A stretch of DNA of 64,000 nucleotides from Amycolatopsis oliviviridis (GTDB taxonomy: Bacteria > Actinomycetota > Actinomycetes > Mycobacteriales > Pseudonocardiaceae), in contig NZ_BNAY01000004.1 of assembly GCF_014654365.1 (NCBI RefSeq), positions 496,001-560,000 of the forward strand, written 5' to 3'. Shown one piece after another: positions 40,889-49,766 of the stretch (position 1 is its first letter; every line of letters starts with the position of its first letter). Under the pieces are notes generated by a model that did not search any database, was not told the DNA's origin, and saw nothing but the letters and a program-made list of their open reading frames with translations. The position numbers were made by a program, and so were the translations under genes.

Positions 40889-41833
40889 TCAGGGCGCGCC
40901 CAGCGCGGGGAGCAGCGCTTTCACCACCTCGGTCACCCGCCGGCCGGCGCCGGGGTAGGTGGTCGAGGACGGCTGGGAGGTCAGGACGACGACGATGTAG
41001 CGGTCGTCCTTTCCGACCACGCCGGAACTGTGCAGGATCCGGGAGCCGCGGCAGCAAGCCCAGCCCTGCTTGATCGACCAGGGCAGATCGCCGACGGCGT
41101 CCGGGATGCCGAAATACTGCCGGATCCCGTCGGAGCCGTTCTCCGTCGCGCCGCTCAACGCGCGCATGATCGTCGCCCGGGTCCCCGCACTCACCTGGTC
41201 CAGCAGATAGCGATAGATCTTCGCGATGTCCGCGGCGGTGATCCGGGTGTCGCCCCAGCGGCCGGGATCCTCGGGCGGGCGGGTGCCGGAGAGTCCGATC
41301 CTGCCCGCCCAGCGGGTGACGATGGCGGGTCCGCCGTGCGCGGTCCACAGGCTGCTGGCGATGCCGTCGTCGCTGACCGAAAGCATCCGCTGGACGGTGG
41401 CCGACGGTGTGCCCGCCTGCAGTGATTCCAGCGCGATGAGGATCTTCACGAGCGACGCCGAGGTGTAGGAACGTTCTGATTTAAGGGAAACCGTGGTCTT
41501 CTTGGCCACGCGATCGTAGACGGCGATGCTGACCTGACCGTCGGGGACGAGCTCCGCGAGGGTCTGCGCGTCGACGGTCGCCGGCGGCTTTCCGGGGTCG
41601 GCGGACTTCGAGGGTGCCGGCGAACTCGGTGCGGCGGAAGAAGAAGGCCTCGACGATTCGACAGGCCCGGCCTCGACGGTCATCGCCTCGGCGTCCGACG
41701 CGGCGACCGCGACCGCCGACGGACCGGGTCGCGACGACGGGACCAGCAGCATCGCGAGGATGGCCCCCAGGCACAGCCCCACCAGGAGGAAGACTCCGCT
41801 CACCTTGCCCACACGACTTGTTGGCCGGATCAC
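40889..41833 (-). CDS. Beta-lactamase-fold serine hydrolase, membrane-anchored
   Basis: 314 aa. One N-terminal membrane segment (residues 12-32) is followed by a Ser/Pro/Ala linker and a class-A-like penicillin-recognising fold. Motif 1 is SASLVK (S-x-x-K). SDDG stands near the SDN position, and KQGW in place of K-T/S-G. The last two motifs differ from true beta-lactamases, so it may be a cell-wall-linked esterase or peptidoglycan-binding relative. A 14-bp palindrome lies just upstream of its start. Confidence 0.75.
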   Translation of the reverse strand: MIRPTSRVGKVSGVFLLVGLCLGAILAMLLVPSSRPGPSAVAVAASDAEAMTVEAGPVESSRPSSSAAPSSPAPSKSADPGKPPATVDAQTLAELVPDGQVSIAVYDRVAKKTTVSLKSERSYTSASLVKILIALESLQAGTPSATVQRMLSVSDDGIASSLWTAHGGPAIVTRWAGRIGLSGTRPPEDPGRWGDTRITAADIAKIYRYLLDQVSAGTRATIMRALSGATENGSDGIRQYFGIPDAVGDLPWSIKQGWACCRGSRILHSSGVVGKDDRYIVVVLTSQPSSTTYPGAGRRVTEVVKALLPALGAP

Positions 41834-41836
41834 CCG

Positions 41837-41850
41837 TTCGTGTTCACGAA
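41837..41850. promoter_or_regulatory. Palindrome TTCGTGTTCACGAA
   Basis: A perfect 14-bp dyad lies 3 nt upstream of the serine-hydrolase start and 147 nt from the divergent DUF4383 gene. A further half-site TTCGTG follows at about 41858. It is probably a regulator binding site; no regulator gene is adjacent. Confidence 0.45.
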
Positions 41851-41997
41851 TGGGTTATTCGTGTGACACAGGTCTCGTTTGAACGCGAAGTCCGTGACAC
41901 CGCGAACGCGCGGCGTTGCTTCCGGTTTGTCCGGGAGTGACTCGGGGTATCTGACCCCCAGCGTGAATTTAGGTGGCCAACTCTGGAAGGCGGAGCA

Positions 41998-42594
41998 ATG
42001 GCACGTGCACAACGCGCTCGTATCCGGACGGCGGGGCTCCAGCCCGCGCAGGTCCTCGCCGGGCTGGCGAGCCTGGCCTACCTGGTGTTCGGGATCGTGG
42101 GCTTCACCAGGACCGGGTTCGCCGATTTCATCGGTCACAGCGACGTGACCGTCCTCGGAATCTCGGTGAACCCGCTCTACAACCTCGGGTTCGTCCTGCT
42201 GGGCGCGATCGGTCTGCTGCTGACCTTCGGCTCGGGCCGGTCCCGGGTCTTCGGTCTCCTGTCGTTCGTCGCCTTCGGGGCGCTGTTCGTCTGGGGGCTC
42301 ATGATCGCCGGGACCGTTTCGACGAACCCGGTCTCACAGGCGGGGAACCCGTTCGACCTCAACGGGCCGGACAACTGGGTGCACCTCGGCCTCGCCGCGC
42401 TCGGGCTGGTGATCGCGTTCCTGCCCGCGCGGCACAAGGTGATGCTGCCGGAAGACGAAGAAGACACCGTGGTGGCGGACCGCGCCGACAGCACCACACT
42501 CGTCGAACCCGTCCCGGACACTTCGCGACGGCCGAAGCATGAGAAAAGCCCGGCCGTCGCTCGGGAAGAGCGGCCGCCGGGCCTCGCCCACTAG
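41998..42594 (+). CDS. DUF4383 membrane protein
   Basis: 198 aa with four hydrophobic segments (about residues 17-38, 57-76, 85-105 and 127-145) and the DUF4383 blocks VNPLYNLGFVLLGAIGLL and NGPDNWVHLGLAALGL, plus a charged C-terminal tail. GAAGGCGGAG precedes the ATG. Function unknown. Confidence 0.88.
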   Translation: MARAQRARIRTAGLQPAQVLAGLASLAYLVFGIVGFTRTGFADFIGHSDVTVLGISVNPLYNLGFVLLGAIGLLLTFGSGRSRVFGLLSFVAFGALFVWGLMIAGTVSTNPVSQAGNPFDLNGPDNWVHLGLAALGLVIAFLPARHKVMLPEDEEDTVVADRADSTTLVEPVPDTSRRPKHEKSPAVAREERPPGLAH

Positions 42595-42605
42595 GTTCTC
42601 CGGGC

Positions 42606-43601
42606 TCAGTATCCGTACTCCGAACCACCGGACTGTGCGGGAGCGTCGTCCTTCTTCTCGGGGGCGGCGTTCCCGCTCTGGGCCGCCTTGTTCTTCACCG
42701 GCGCGCTGCTCTTGCAGCCGGCGGGCTCGATGACGAACCAGGTGCCGCCGACGCCGTGACCGTTCGCCTCACCGGCGTTCGCGTCCTTGGCGTAGCGGTA
42801 GACGGGCCAGCCGCCGACGGTGACCTGCATGGTGCCGTCCGCGCGCTTCACCGTGCCGAGCAGCTTCTGCTCGATGCCTTCGAGCTGGACGTCGCCCTCG
42901 GCGAGCACCGGCGGCCAGGCCTTCGCGCAGTCACCGTTGCAGGTCGGCTGCTTGTTCTTCTTGTCCTTGGTGAACATGTAGAGGGTGAAGCCCTCTTTGT
43001 CCACAATGGCCGGTCCGATGCCGTCGACGTTGCTCGCGACCAGTTTCGTGGCGCCGTCCGCCTTCTTCTCGGCGGGAGCCTCGTTCGCCGCCTGTCCGGC
43101 CTTGCCGCCCTTGGCGTTCGCGGCGTACCAGGTGCTGCCGACGCCCTGCCCCTTCGTCTCGCCCGCCTTGGCGTCCTTGGCGTAGCGGTAAAGCGCCCAT
43201 CCGCCGACCGTGACCTGCTTGCGGCCGTCGGCGCGGGTCAGCTCGCCGACCAGGGACTGGTCCACACCTTCGATCCGGACCTCACCGTCGGCGAGTACCG
43301 GCGGCCAGGCCTTCGCGCAATCACCGTCGCAATTGGACTTCGGCGGCTTCGCGCTGTCCTTGTCGAAGCGGTACAAGGTGAACCCGTCCTTGTCGACGAG
43401 TATCTGGCCGAGATCCCCGGCTTCGGCCACGGCCACCTTGGTCTCACCCTTGGCCGCGGGGGCGTTCCCGCCCGCCCCGGCCACCGCGGCGGCCGGGGCG
43501 ACGGCGGGCGCCGCCGTCTCGGTGCCACCTGAGCAGGCCGACAGCGCCACCAGGCCCGCGGCCGCGGACGCCGCTGCGACGACGAAACGCTTGCGAAGCA
43601 T
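42606..43601 (-). CDS. SCO0930-like lipoprotein with two Lipoprotein_15 repeats
   Basis: 331 aa. A signal peptide ends in the lipobox LSAC. Two copies of the secreted repeat follow (about residues 60-160 and 185-295), each with (V/I)DKDGFTLY-x-F-x-KD, C-x-GDCAKAWPPVL, and (V/T)VGGW-x-x-YRYAKDA. The copies are highly alike, showing internal duplication. The tail is charged and low-complexity. Function unknown; it may bind metal or haem through the paired Cys and Trp motifs. Confidence 0.85.
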   Translation of the reverse strand: MLRKRFVVAAASAAAGLVALSACSGGTETAAPAVAPAAAVAGAGGNAPAAKGETKVAVAEAGDLGQILVDKDGFTLYRFDKDSAKPPKSNCDGDCAKAWPPVLADGEVRIEGVDQSLVGELTRADGRKQVTVGGWALYRYAKDAKAGETKGQGVGSTWYAANAKGGKAGQAANEAPAEKKADGATKLVASNVDGIGPAIVDKEGFTLYMFTKDKKNKQPTCNGDCAKAWPPVLAEGDVQLEGIEQKLLGTVKRADGTMQVTVGGWPVYRYAKDANAGEANGHGVGGTWFVIEPAGCKSSAPVKNKAAQSGNAAPEKKDDAPAQSGGSEYGY

Positions 43602-43683
43602 GGGATTTCTCCTTGTTCGTAGGGGTTCCGCGGCTCGGCGCGGTGAGCTTGTACCCCCTACACGGGCCCGGTGCGGGACCGGT

Positions 43684-45057
43684 TCAAGGAGTTTTCGGAT
43701 TTTCTTCGCGGGCCTCCAGTGCGGCGTCCGTGAGCACCCCGGCCGAACCGGTGTAGTTCGCGGGATCCAGCAGGTCGGCCAGGGATTCCGCGGGGAGGAC
43801 TCCGGTTATCTCAGGCAGGCTCGAAAGAACCTCACCGAGGGGCTCGTCCCGCTCCAGGGCGAGCTTGGACGCCTGCCCGAGGACCTCCTTGGCCCGCGTC
43901 TTGCCGAGCAGCGGGGCGAGCACTGTCGAAAGCCGCTCGGAAACGATCAGGCCGTGCGTGAGGCCGAGGTTCTCGCGCATGCGGTCATCGTCGACGACCA
44001 GACCGCGGGCGAGTTCGGCCGCCGTGTGCGCGGCGCCGCCGGTCAGCCGCAGGCACTCGCGCAGCAGCTGCCACTCGGCGTGCCACGCGCCCGCGGAGCG
44101 TTCGTCCTCGGAGACCAGGGCCTGGGTGACGCCGGTGGCGAGCACCGGGACCTGCAGCGAGGCCGAACGGATCAGCGTCGCCAGCACCGGATTGCTTTTG
44201 TGCGGCATCGCCGACGAACCGCCACGGCCCTCGCCCGCGGGTTCGGTGACCTCGCCGACCTCGGTGCGCGTCAGGAACTGGACGTCGACCGCGATCTTCC
44301 CGAGCGCGGCGGCGGTGAACGACAGGGCCGCCGCGAGGTCGGCAGTCGGGGTGCGGAGCGTGTGCCAGGGGAGCGTGGTCTCGGCGAGCCCGGTCTCTTC
44401 GGCGAAGGCCGTCTGGAGCCGCTGCGGATAGCCGTCGGGCAGCCCGGCGAGACGCGCGTACTCGGCGTACGCGGCCCTCGTGCCGGCCGCGCCACCCAGC
44501 GAGACCGGCAGGACGACGCGGTTCAGCCTCTCGAGCGCGTCGCGCGTCAGCTGACGCCACCCCGCCGCCTTGAGCCCGAACGTGGTCGGGACCGCGTGGG
44601 CGGTGAGGGTGCGCCCGGCCATGGTCGTGTCGCGATGCGCGCGGGCCAGGTCCGCCAGCGCGTCCGCCGTCGTCTCGAGGTCGGCCGTGAGAAGCGCCCG
44701 TGTCCGGGCGGCGACCAGCATCATCGCGGTGTCGAAGATGTCCTGGCTGGTGGAGCCGCGGTGGACGTGCTCCGTCCCGGCCGCCTTGGTCAGCTGCTTG
44801 ATCAGCCCCACGACCGGGTTCGCCGTCTCCCGCGCCGCCCTCGCCAGCGCGACGACGTCGATCTCGATCGTCGCGGCCGCGTCGGTGATCGCCTCCGCGG
44901 CTTCCCGGGGGATCAGCCCGGTGGCGGCCTGCGCCCTGGCGAGCGCCGCCTCCGTGTCGAGCAGGGCCCGCAACCAGGCGAGATCACCCGTCGCCGCCTC
45001 GGCGGGCGTGCCGGCGCGGACCGGGGAGAGGAGGCCGGAATCGGGGTCGGCGTTCAT
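43684..45057 (-). CDS. pcaB: PcaB-like lyase (3-carboxy-cis,cis-muconate cycloisomerase family)
   Basis: 457 aa of the fumarase/aspartase superfamily: HRGSTSQDIFDTAMML (catalytic region 1), MAGRTLTAHAVPTTFGLKAAGW and the signature GRGGSSAMPHKSNPV. Length and the N-terminal WLRALLDTEAALARAQ fit PcaB of the protocatechuate branch of the beta-ketoadipate pathway. No other pca genes are adjacent, so a related lyase role remains possible. Confidence 0.72.
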   Translation of the reverse strand: MNADPDSGLLSPVRAGTPAEAATGDLAWLRALLDTEAALARAQAATGLIPREAAEAITDAAATIEIDVVALARAARETANPVVGLIKQLTKAAGTEHVHRGSTSQDIFDTAMMLVAARTRALLTADLETTADALADLARAHRDTTMAGRTLTAHAVPTTFGLKAAGWRQLTRDALERLNRVVLPVSLGGAAGTRAAYAEYARLAGLPDGYPQRLQTAFAEETGLAETTLPWHTLRTPTADLAAALSFTAAALGKIAVDVQFLTRTEVGEVTEPAGEGRGGSSAMPHKSNPVLATLIRSASLQVPVLATGVTQALVSEDERSAGAWHAEWQLLRECLRLTGGAAHTAAELARGLVVDDDRMRENLGLTHGLIVSERLSTVLAPLLGKTRAKEVLGQASKLALERDEPLGEVLSSLPEITGVLPAESLADLLDPANYTGSAGVLTDAALEAREENPKTP

Positions 45058-45082
45058 CGGCCCAGCATCGCACTCCCAGGTT

Positions 45083-45622
45083 TCAGTGGCCTGTCCTCCC
45101 GTCGATGCGCTCGCGCAGCAGATCCGCGTGGCCGTCGTGGCGGGCGTACTCGGCGATGTGATGGGTCAGCAGCCACCGCAGCGAGAACGGCTCCCCGTCG
45201 CGGCGGCTCGTGCCCGTGTCGTCGAGCGAAGCGGCCGCGACGATCTCCCTGGACCGCGCGCACTCCTCGCGCCACGCCGCCCACGCGGCCTCGACGTCGC
45301 CGTCCGTGTCGTCGAAGTCCTGCTCGGGCCGATCGTCGGAGTAGTAGAGCAGCGGGACGTCCTCGCCCGCGAACTGCACGCGGAACCACCAGCGCTCGGT
45401 GCCGGTGAGGTGCCTGAGCAGCCCGTGCAGCGACATGCTCGACGGCTCCACCGAGCGCATGGCCATCTGCTCCGGCGTCAGCCCCTCGCACTTCAGCTCG
45501 AAGGTGCGGCGATGCCAGTCGAGCGTGGACGTCAGGATCTCGCGCTCGCTCGCCACGCGCGGGGACTCCGGGCGGTCACCCTCCCAGCCGGCCGAGTAGT
45601 TCTCGTCAGGGATCGTGTCCAT
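45083..45622 (-). CDS. DinB/DUF664 mycothiol-transferase-like protein
   Basis: 179 aa of the DinB four-helix fold: LDWHRRTFELKCEGLTPEQM with first His, SLHGLLRHLTGTERWWFR with second His, and LRWLLTHHIAEYARHDGHADLLRERIDG with third His. The three His bind a metal in thiol-dependent S-transferases. ATG at 45622 matches the family start. Confidence 0.88.
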   Translation of the reverse strand: MDTIPDENYSAGWEGDRPESPRVASEREILTSTLDWHRRTFELKCEGLTPEQMAMRSVEPSSMSLHGLLRHLTGTERWWFRVQFAGEDVPLLYYSDDRPEQDFDDTDGDVEAAWAAWREECARSREIVAAASLDDTGTSRRDGEPFSLRWLLTHHIAEYARHDGHADLLRERIDGRTGH

Positions 45623-45720
45623 GCCCCGACCCTGGCAGACACCCCCGACAATTCCGTGGCGCTCCGGCGGCGGCCCCGCCATCCTGGTGGTCGGCGGCGG
45701 TCTACTAGACTCGCCCGCAC

Positions 45721-45793
45721 GGGCCGTTAGCTCAATTGGTAGAGCTGCGGACTTTTAATCCGTAGGTTCTGGGTTCGAGCCCCAGGCGGCCCA
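45721..45793 (+). tRNA. tRNA-Lys(UUU), AICE integration site
   Basis: A complete cloverleaf with acceptor GGGCCGT/GCGGCCC, discriminator A, anticodon TTT in loop CTTTTAA, T-arm CTGGG-TTCGAGC-CCCAG, and encoded CCA (45794-45796). Its 3' part is the left copy of the 37-bp att repeat, so integration leaves this tRNA intact. Confidence 0.97.
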
Positions 45794-45794
45794 C
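45758..45794. other. attL, 37-bp core repeat
   Basis: Identical over 37 bp to 56077-56113. It runs from the anticodon loop to the first C of the CCA end of tRNA-Lys. The integrase gene begins 42 bp further in. Confidence 0.93.
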
Positions 45795-45835
45795 CAAAAG
45801 CCCAGGTCAGGGGCACTTATTGATCACCTGTCTGA

Positions 45836-47032
45836 TCATGGTGCCCCTTTACTGCCCTCTTTGAGGTCACCGCCGAGAACTTCCAGAACCTCAGCCGGAC
45901 GGCGTGATGGCGCCTTCCGGCCGACGTAGGTGTCGGTGGTCTGGGAGACCCGGGAGTGCCCCAGCAGGTCACTCGCGTACCGGGCCGGTAGGGCGTCGGT
46001 GAGCACGGTGGCGACGGTGCGGCGGAAGGTACGAGGGGTGAACCAGTCGCCCAGCCCATGCCGTACCCGGAAGGCTCGCCAATCGCGGCGGAGGTTGCTG
46101 GCCTCCCGAAGGCCACCCTTGGAGTTGGGGAAGATCCAGCCGGTCAGAGCTTCGGAAGCGATGCCGCGTTGAGCGGCGACCCGGGCGCGACGGTTCAACA
46201 GCATGGTGACCAGCCAGTCGGCTAGCACGACGTCACGTTGCGCGTTCTCGCTCTTACCATCGTTGATCTTGGCTCCGTCGGCTTTCGTCCGGACGAAGTT
46301 GCCCTCCATGCGCGCGACCTTGGCTTTGAAGTCGATGTGCTCCCAGCGCACGGCGATGCCCTCACCAGTGCGTTCCCCGGTGCCCGCATAGAACCGCATG
46401 ATGTCCGGGAGATCTTGCCGCACCGCGATCTCATCACCGTCGGCAAGCTCGAAAATCGCCAGTGCCTCGTGGACTTCCAGCGCTCGTGGAGCCTTGCGAC
46501 GCTTACGGTTCTCCACGGGACGAGCGTCCCGAACAGGGTTGATCTTCAACGGTCCATTGCGGACAGCGTAGCCCCAGAGTCCTGAAAGGACAGTGCGTGC
46601 TGTCTTCGCGGAACTTGCCGACAACGCGCGGTTGATATCTTGCAAGATCGTGTCAACGCGTCCTGCGTCCAAGTCGCCCATACTCAACCCGAGCACGCGA
46701 GGCTTCACGTGGGTGTTCCATCGATGTTCGTAAGTGTCCAATGAGGACCCACTTCGGTTACCGAGGTCAACCTGTTCACGGAACTCGGACAACCATTTTT
46801 CGCCCACTGCAACGACTTTGGTGCCCATGTTGACTCGTCCTTGGACTGCCTGCCGGTCACGAATGCGTTCACGAAGCTTGTTCTCAGCCTTGGTCTTTGT
46901 GGCATCCCAAACGCGAATCTTGCGTACGATGCCGTCAAGATCACAGTACTTGCAGAACGCGATCCAGTTAGGACCATCACGCCGGGACGTGATCTTGCCA
47001 GCGGTTCCAACGGGTAGGCGTGGGCGTGCCAT
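45836..47032 (-). CDS. int: AICE tyrosine integrase
   Basis: 398 aa. Catalytic residues: Arg in AGTGERTGEGIAVRW, the RTFRRTVAT box (R-x-x-R where many integrases have H-x-x-R), and LLGHSRVSQTTDTYVG with His and nucleophile Tyr. ATG at 47032 has AAGGA upstream and lies 11 nt after xis, so both are coexpressed. It integrates the element at tRNA-Lys. Confidence 0.93.
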   Translation of the reverse strand: MARPRLPVGTAGKITSRRDGPNWIAFCKYCDLDGIVRKIRVWDATKTKAENKLRERIRDRQAVQGRVNMGTKVVAVGEKWLSEFREQVDLGNRSGSSLDTYEHRWNTHVKPRVLGLSMGDLDAGRVDTILQDINRALSASSAKTARTVLSGLWGYAVRNGPLKINPVRDARPVENRKRRKAPRALEVHEALAIFELADGDEIAVRQDLPDIMRFYAGTGERTGEGIAVRWEHIDFKAKVARMEGNFVRTKADGAKINDGKSENAQRDVVLADWLVTMLLNRRARVAAQRGIASEALTGWIFPNSKGGLREASNLRRDWRAFRVRHGLGDWFTPRTFRRTVATVLTDALPARYASDLLGHSRVSQTTDTYVGRKAPSRRPAEVLEVLGGDLKEGSKGAP

Positions 47033-47043
47033 AGTTCGTCCTT

Positions 47044-47223
47044 TTAGGCTGCTTCGGGGTCGAGGGATTCGAACCATGCGATGACCTCTTCGGCCTTGTA
47101 TCGCAGGTACTTACCGACGCGTTTGCCCTTTGGTCCGTAGTCGCGTGTGCGCCAGTCGTACAAGGTCTTCACAGGGACTTTGAGGTACGCTGCTACGTCG
47201 TCAACCGTCCACAAGGGATTCAT
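47044..47223 (-). CDS. xis: Excisionase (MerR-like HTH), 59 aa
   Basis: 59 aa: MNPLWTVDDVAAYLKVPVK, then TLYDWRTRDYGPKGKRVG and KYLRYKAEEVIAWF, the winged-helix fold of AICE excisionases. It lies between repSA-like and int, 11 nt upstream of int. The gene is short but its motif is unmistakable. Confidence 0.93.
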   Translation of the reverse strand: MNPLWTVDDVAAYLKVPVKTLYDWRTRDYGPKGKRVGKYLRYKAEEVIAWFESLDPEAA

Positions 47224-47239
47224 GTATCACTCCTTTCTG

Positions 47240-48781
47240 TTATTTGCCAATGGCTTCTTCAACCTCCTCTCGTGCTATCTGCTTTCGTTCGCGTGCTTTG
47301 GCGGCTGCTGTGTTGGCGAGCATGGCGTCACCGAGGGTGAGCCAGCCGACGCCGTCGAAGATCCAGTTCAGGGTGACGATGGAGTCATCGCCGTCTGGGT
47401 CTGCGTCGTGGGGTAGTTCGGGCTGGGCGGGTTCGATGGGGTCGCCGCGTTTGAAAGCTTTACGGACGGCCCGGAGTGCTCCGAGGGTGGTGGAGTAGCG
47501 GCGGCTCTTGGTGGAGAAGTGCCCGCCGTAGCCGAGCATGTGTGCCCACTTCTGGAGCTTTCGCCAGCCTTGTGCCCAGGCTTCGCGCTGGGCTTTGGTG
47601 CGGCAGTTGAGGGGGCGGGAGCCGAGTTCCCAGCAGGCGAGTAGTTGCCGGGCTTGGTGGGTGTCGTGCTCGGTGTGAAGATCGATGCCGAGGGAGTCGA
47701 GGCGTCGGGAGATGTGCCCGGTTTCTTCGGTGGCCTTGGTGGCGTATTTGGCCAGGTAGGCGGCGACGGCCGTGGTGGTCAGGGTGCCATGGTCGTCTGC
47801 GTCCGCTGGGCTGAGTTTAACGGTGCGGATGTCGACCTGGGCTCCCCAGTGGATCGGCCAGCCGGATGGGTTCACCGGGTGGGGTTCGGTGGTGAACGAG
47901 GTCGAGGCGGCCGCGTGGTCGACGTAGCTGCGCAGATGATCGATCGTGATCGACGGGTCAGGCGCGAGGATCGCGTCCGGGTTGTCCAGGTCGCGGCCAT
48001 CGAGCCGGATGAGCGCGTGGAAGTGGATGACGCCGCGTCGCTGGTATTCGGCGACCTTGGCGAAGGACAGGCGGACGCGGGTGTCCCGGATTCGGCCGGC
48101 ATGGGCCAAGGCCCGGTTGAGGGCGATGGTGGTGCGTCGCCAGAGTTCGCCAGCGTGGAAGTTCCAGGCGGCTTGGTGGCGGTAGTCGTAGCAGTCTCGG
48201 CAGATCGGTTCGCCGACGCGGGGATCGTGCTCGTGGTGGCGTTCCAGGCACGTCTGTGGGCGTCCGTGGGGGCATGGCTCGGTGTTCCGGCGAGCCCGGC
48301 AGGGGCGGACTTGGCCGTTGTGGCCGATCACGCGGGTGTGGACCAGGCCGAAGGAGGGGGCGGTGAGGGTGACGAAGAGGCAGGGGTGTTCGGAGACGGT
48401 CTCCGGGACGCCCTTGCCGCCCACGAGTCCGGCCTTGACGAGTTGATAGGTGTCGGCGCGGTAGGTCTGGGCGCATGCCGGGCAGACGGAGGTTCGGCGG
48501 TTCTTGCAGGCCACGTACAGGGCACCGTCGGGCATCCCCGCGGTGACCTGATCGATCTCCGTTCCGGCACTGCCGTGCCAGTGGGCTTCGAGCTTGAGCC
48601 GGACCGGTCGAGAGCACGCGGCGGCGGACATGACGTGCGTGAGCCACCACTGATACCCGGGCTGGGATACGCGCCGGATGAGGTCATGGTGTGCGGGGTG
48701 CTGCTCGGCAACGGCTCCCGCCCCCAGAACCCTGGGCGTTCCCGGAGTGCTGGGGGTGAGAGTCACTGTCGAGACGGTCAT
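47240..48781 (-). CDS. RepSA-like replication initiator
   Basis: 513 aa with the pSAM2 RepSA layout. A Cys-rich zinc region has CKNRRTSVCPACAQTYRADTY; a second has ICRDCYDYRHQAAWNFHAGELWRRT; the rolling-circle motif is YQRRGVIHFHALIRLDG (HxH metal site). It nicks the element origin for rolling-circle replication before transfer. It ends 17 nt upstream of xis. Confidence 0.92.
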   Translation of the reverse strand: MTVSTVTLTPSTPGTPRVLGAGAVAEQHPAHHDLIRRVSQPGYQWWLTHVMSAAACSRPVRLKLEAHWHGSAGTEIDQVTAGMPDGALYVACKNRRTSVCPACAQTYRADTYQLVKAGLVGGKGVPETVSEHPCLFVTLTAPSFGLVHTRVIGHNGQVRPCRARRNTEPCPHGRPQTCLERHHEHDPRVGEPICRDCYDYRHQAAWNFHAGELWRRTTIALNRALAHAGRIRDTRVRLSFAKVAEYQRRGVIHFHALIRLDGRDLDNPDAILAPDPSITIDHLRSYVDHAAASTSFTTEPHPVNPSGWPIHWGAQVDIRTVKLSPADADDHGTLTTTAVAAYLAKYATKATEETGHISRRLDSLGIDLHTEHDTHQARQLLACWELGSRPLNCRTKAQREAWAQGWRKLQKWAHMLGYGGHFSTKSRRYSTTLGALRAVRKAFKRGDPIEPAQPELPHDADPDGDDSIVTLNWIFDGVGWLTLGDAMLANTAAAKARERKQIAREEVEEAIGK

Positions 48782-48784
48782 GGG

Positions 48785-49054
48785 TCAGGCAGTCCAGTCC
48801 GCTTTCGGGAAGCGGCACGGGTGGTCTGCCAGATCGGCGACGGTTGCCCAGCGAAGGCTGTGCATGGGCTCGCCGGTCAGTTTCGAGATCGGGACGATCG
48901 TGTTGGTGGCGGTGAACTCCTCAGGGAAGGCCACAACTTCAGGCACTTCGAGGTAAGTGGCCAGCCGGGCACAGGAGATGACGGTGTCGCCGCACTGAAC
49001 GAAGATCCACACCTGGTCGGATGTGAGTGCTATCGGCATGCTAAAGGTCAACAT
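48785..49054 (-). CDS. AICE hypothetical protein, 89 aa
   Basis: Start ATG at 49054 overlaps the upstream gene's stop by one base (TGATG), and its stop lies 4 nt before repSA, so it is inside the rep operon. It contains VWIFVQCGDTVISCARLATYLEVPEVVAFPEEF and no known motif. Probably an accessory of replication or regulation. Confidence 0.7.
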   Translation of the reverse strand: MLTFSMPIALTSDQVWIFVQCGDTVISCARLATYLEVPEVVAFPEEFTATNTIVPISKLTGEPMHSLRWATVADLADHPCRFPKADWTA

Positions 49055-49239
49055 CACCGGTGTCCTTCCGAAGGCTTTTTCGTGCTGGCGGTGATCGACA
49101 ACAGTTGCTGGGTGGTCAGTTCGATGACTGCCGAGCATTCGCTGCGAGGGTCGAGAGCGACGATTTCCCAGACATCAGAGCTGACGTCATAACGGACGCT
49201 GATTTCAGCGGACGGGTCGAGCTGAAGGCGTGTGTGCAT
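49054..49239 (-). CDS. AICE hypothetical protein, 61 aa
   Basis: Small beta-rich protein (EISVRYDVSSDVWEIVALDPR, SAVIELTTQQLLSI). One-base stop-start overlap with the next gene. Common position in AICE rep operons; function unknown. Confidence 0.65.
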   Translation of the reverse strand: MHTRLQLDPSAEISVRYDVSSDVWEIVALDPRSECSAVIELTTQQLLSITASTKKPSEGHR

Positions 49240-49251
49240 GAGATCTTCTCC

Positions 49252-49512
49252 TTAAAAGAGGGTTTCCTGGTTCTGGCAGGATTTGCAGATGACAGTTCCT
49301 TCGGCGTCGCAGTCGAAGAGGGTTCGACAGGTGCGGCAACGAACGGAGTGGTTGACGCGGCAGTCGCGGCAGTACGGAACCTGCGCGTCGTAGGGGATGA
49401 AGGGATGTGTGCAGTCCGGGCAGTGCCGGATGCCGGGCATGCTCGAACGGCGGCCGCTCTTGACCTGATGCAGTGCGTGTTCGAGATAGCTCGTGGTGTG
49501 CGTGAGCGTCAT
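49252..49512 (-). CDS. AICE zinc-ribbon protein, 86 aa
   Basis: Four C-x2-C motifs (CPDC, CRDC, CRTC, CKSC) form two zinc ribbons in an 86-aa chain. Overlaps the upstream small membrane gene by 4 nt. Likely a DNA- or protein-binding accessory. Confidence 0.8.
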   Translation of the reverse strand: MTLTHTTSYLEHALHQVKSGRRSSMPGIRHCPDCTHPFIPYDAQVPYCRDCRVNHSVRCRTCRTLFDCDAEGTVICKSCQNQETLF

Positions 49513-49727
49513 CGGTCTGCGCCTTCGGGCGGTACCGGTGCGGGCTTGACGTCCTTGGGGCTGTTGAGCAGGGTCAGGTGGACCGTGGTGATCACAGCGC
49601 CGATCACGAACGCGGCGATGACGAGAATCGTCATAATGAGGTTCATCACGGGGTAGAGCCCGGAGAGAAACGCCAGTGCGCAGAGCACGAACAGGGCAAG
49701 TGTGACGATGAGTCGTTGGGTGTTCAT
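49509..49727 (-). CDS. AICE small membrane protein (Spd-like)
   Basis: 72 aa with two hydrophobic segments (residues 6-24 and 29-54) and a short polar tail. Size and position between the translocase and rep genes match plasmid-spread (Spd) proteins that help move DNA between mycelial compartments. Confidence 0.7.
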   Translation of the reverse strand: MNTQRLIVTLALFVLCALAFLSGLYPVMNLIMTILVIAAFVIGAVITTVHLTLLNSPKDVKPAPVPPEGADR

Positions 49728-49766
49728 GGGCAGACTCCTAGCGTGAAAGGAATTGCGGATGGGGTG

